Of a stretch of 12,866 bases of DNA, positions 12,471-12,866 are shown in pieces. The notes below the pieces were generated by a model, which was not told where the DNA came from, made no database searches, and saw only the letters and a program-made list of their open reading frames with translations. Each line of letters begins with the position of its first letter. Within the stretch, counting starts at the first letter, position 1. This stretch comes from Promethearchaeia archaeon (GTDB lineage Archaea > Asgardarchaeota > Lokiarchaeia > Sigyniarchaeales > SOKP01). The position numbers and the translations under genes were made by a program. Location: the NCBI GenBank assembly GCA_029856445.1, contig JAHQWY010000075.1, forward strand, positions 1 through 12,866, written 5' to 3'.

Positions 12471-12824
12471 ATGTCGTTTAAGATTGAAATTACTGAAGAG
12501 AAGAAAAATCCATTAATCGATAGAATTGAAATAGCATTTAGAGTTGATCATTTTGGGGCTGGTACTCCAAATCGATTAGATGTGAAGAAGAAAATTGCTG
12601 CGTTAAAAAGCTCTGATGAGAATTTAACTATAGTGAAAAAACTCGATACTAGTTTTGGCTCATCATATTCTCTAGGAAAAGTTTATATTTATGGAAATGA
12701 GAAAGAACTTCAATTTTTTGAACCATTTCATATAAAAGTTCGTAATCTTGAGAAAGAAAAGCGTGTTGAAATTTATCAGTTAAAAAGGAGAAAAGAACCT
12801 TACAAACATTTATTTAAACCATAA
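12471..12824 (+). CDS. rps24e: Small ribosomal subunit protein eS24
   Basis: A 117-residue eS24 protein, shared by archaea and eukaryotes and absent from bacteria. Characteristic segments are the opening beta hairpin NPLIDRIEIAFRVDH (13-27), TPNRLDVKKKIAAL (32-45), the FGSSYSLGKVYIYGN strand region (62-76) and FFEPFHIKVRN (82-92). The C-terminal tail, KRRKEPYKH, is basic as expected for RNA contact. AAGG at 12461-12464 precedes the ATG. The length is at the upper end for archaeal members (about 100-120). It belongs to the archaeal rpo7-spt4-DUF359-eS24 neighbourhood, which often continues with eS31. Confidence 0.94.
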   Translation: MSFKIEITEEKKNPLIDRIEIAFRVDHFGAGTPNRLDVKKKIAALKSSDENLTIVKKLDTSFGSSYSLGKVYIYGNEKELQFFEPFHIKVRNLEKEKRVEIYQLKRRKEPYKHLFKP

Positions 12825-12849
12825 TAATTAAGAGAATCTGAAAATAAAA

Positions 12850-12866
12850 ATGGATGCATCAAAGTA
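12850..12866 (+). CDS. Start of a gene cut by the window end (eS31 by position only)
   Basis: An ATG 25 bases after the eS24 stop opens a frame reading MDASK before the window ends. In many archaea the gene after eS24 is ribosomal protein eS31 (rps27ae). Five residues cannot identify it; the suggestion rests on gene order alone. Confidence 0.35.

Overview
The window reads as a piece of an AT-rich archaeal genome, most likely an Asgard archaeon (Lokiarchaeia-like is my best guess). Archaeal identity rests on the right-hand cluster: RNA polymerase subunit Rpo7, Spt4, a DUF359-type dephospho-CoA kinase and ribosomal protein eS24. It is backed by an ADH synthase-type aldolase and TTTAAATA/TATAAAAT-style promoter boxes. 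The Asgard assignment rests on a Ras/Rab-like small GTPase and a stand-alone Roadblock/LC7 protein, both expanded in that group. The assignment is inference; no rRNA or tRNA gene is present to confirm it.

Layout. Left (1-3844): a crotonase-family acyl-CoA enzyme (-), a small GTPase (+), then a minus-strand pair of a polytopic CTP-dependent polyprenol/dolichol-kinase-like protein followed by a NagD-type HAD phosphatase. Middle (4189-7262, all +): a Roadblock/LC7 protein, a four-TM protein with an internal duplication and a C-terminal zinc ribbon, an M28 metallopeptidase whose catalytic fold is interrupted by two membrane hairpins, and a small cupin. Centre-right (7312-10569): a tightly coupled 2-oxoacid dehydrogenase E1 alpha/beta pair (-), a YCII-domain protein (+) and an ADH synthase/class I aldolase (-). 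Right (10803-12866): rpo7, spt4, DUF359 kinase, eS24 and the first codons of another gene, an archaeal information-processing neighbourhood.

How the genes work together. Only three groups are likely to be transcribed together: HAD plus polyprenol kinase, E1 alpha plus E1 beta, and rpo7 plus spt4 (perhaps the whole right cluster). The peptidase and cupin lie 29 nt apart and share a T-tract at their end. The GTPase and Roadblock protein are 2.4 kb apart on one strand and could be partners, because Roadblock proteins commonly bind or regulate Ras-like GTPases; this is not shown by the sequence. There is no CRISPR array, transposon, integrase, phage gene or RNA gene that I can support.

Most worth a second look are the duplicated TM-loop-TM zinc-ribbon protein, the membrane-interrupted M28 peptidase, an E1 alpha with glutamine where the phosphorylation-loop histidine is expected, and several active-site substitutions (GTPase Gln to Glu, crotonase Glu to Ala). 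I did not find a clear multi-gene novel system; the candidates are single proteins with unusual architecture.
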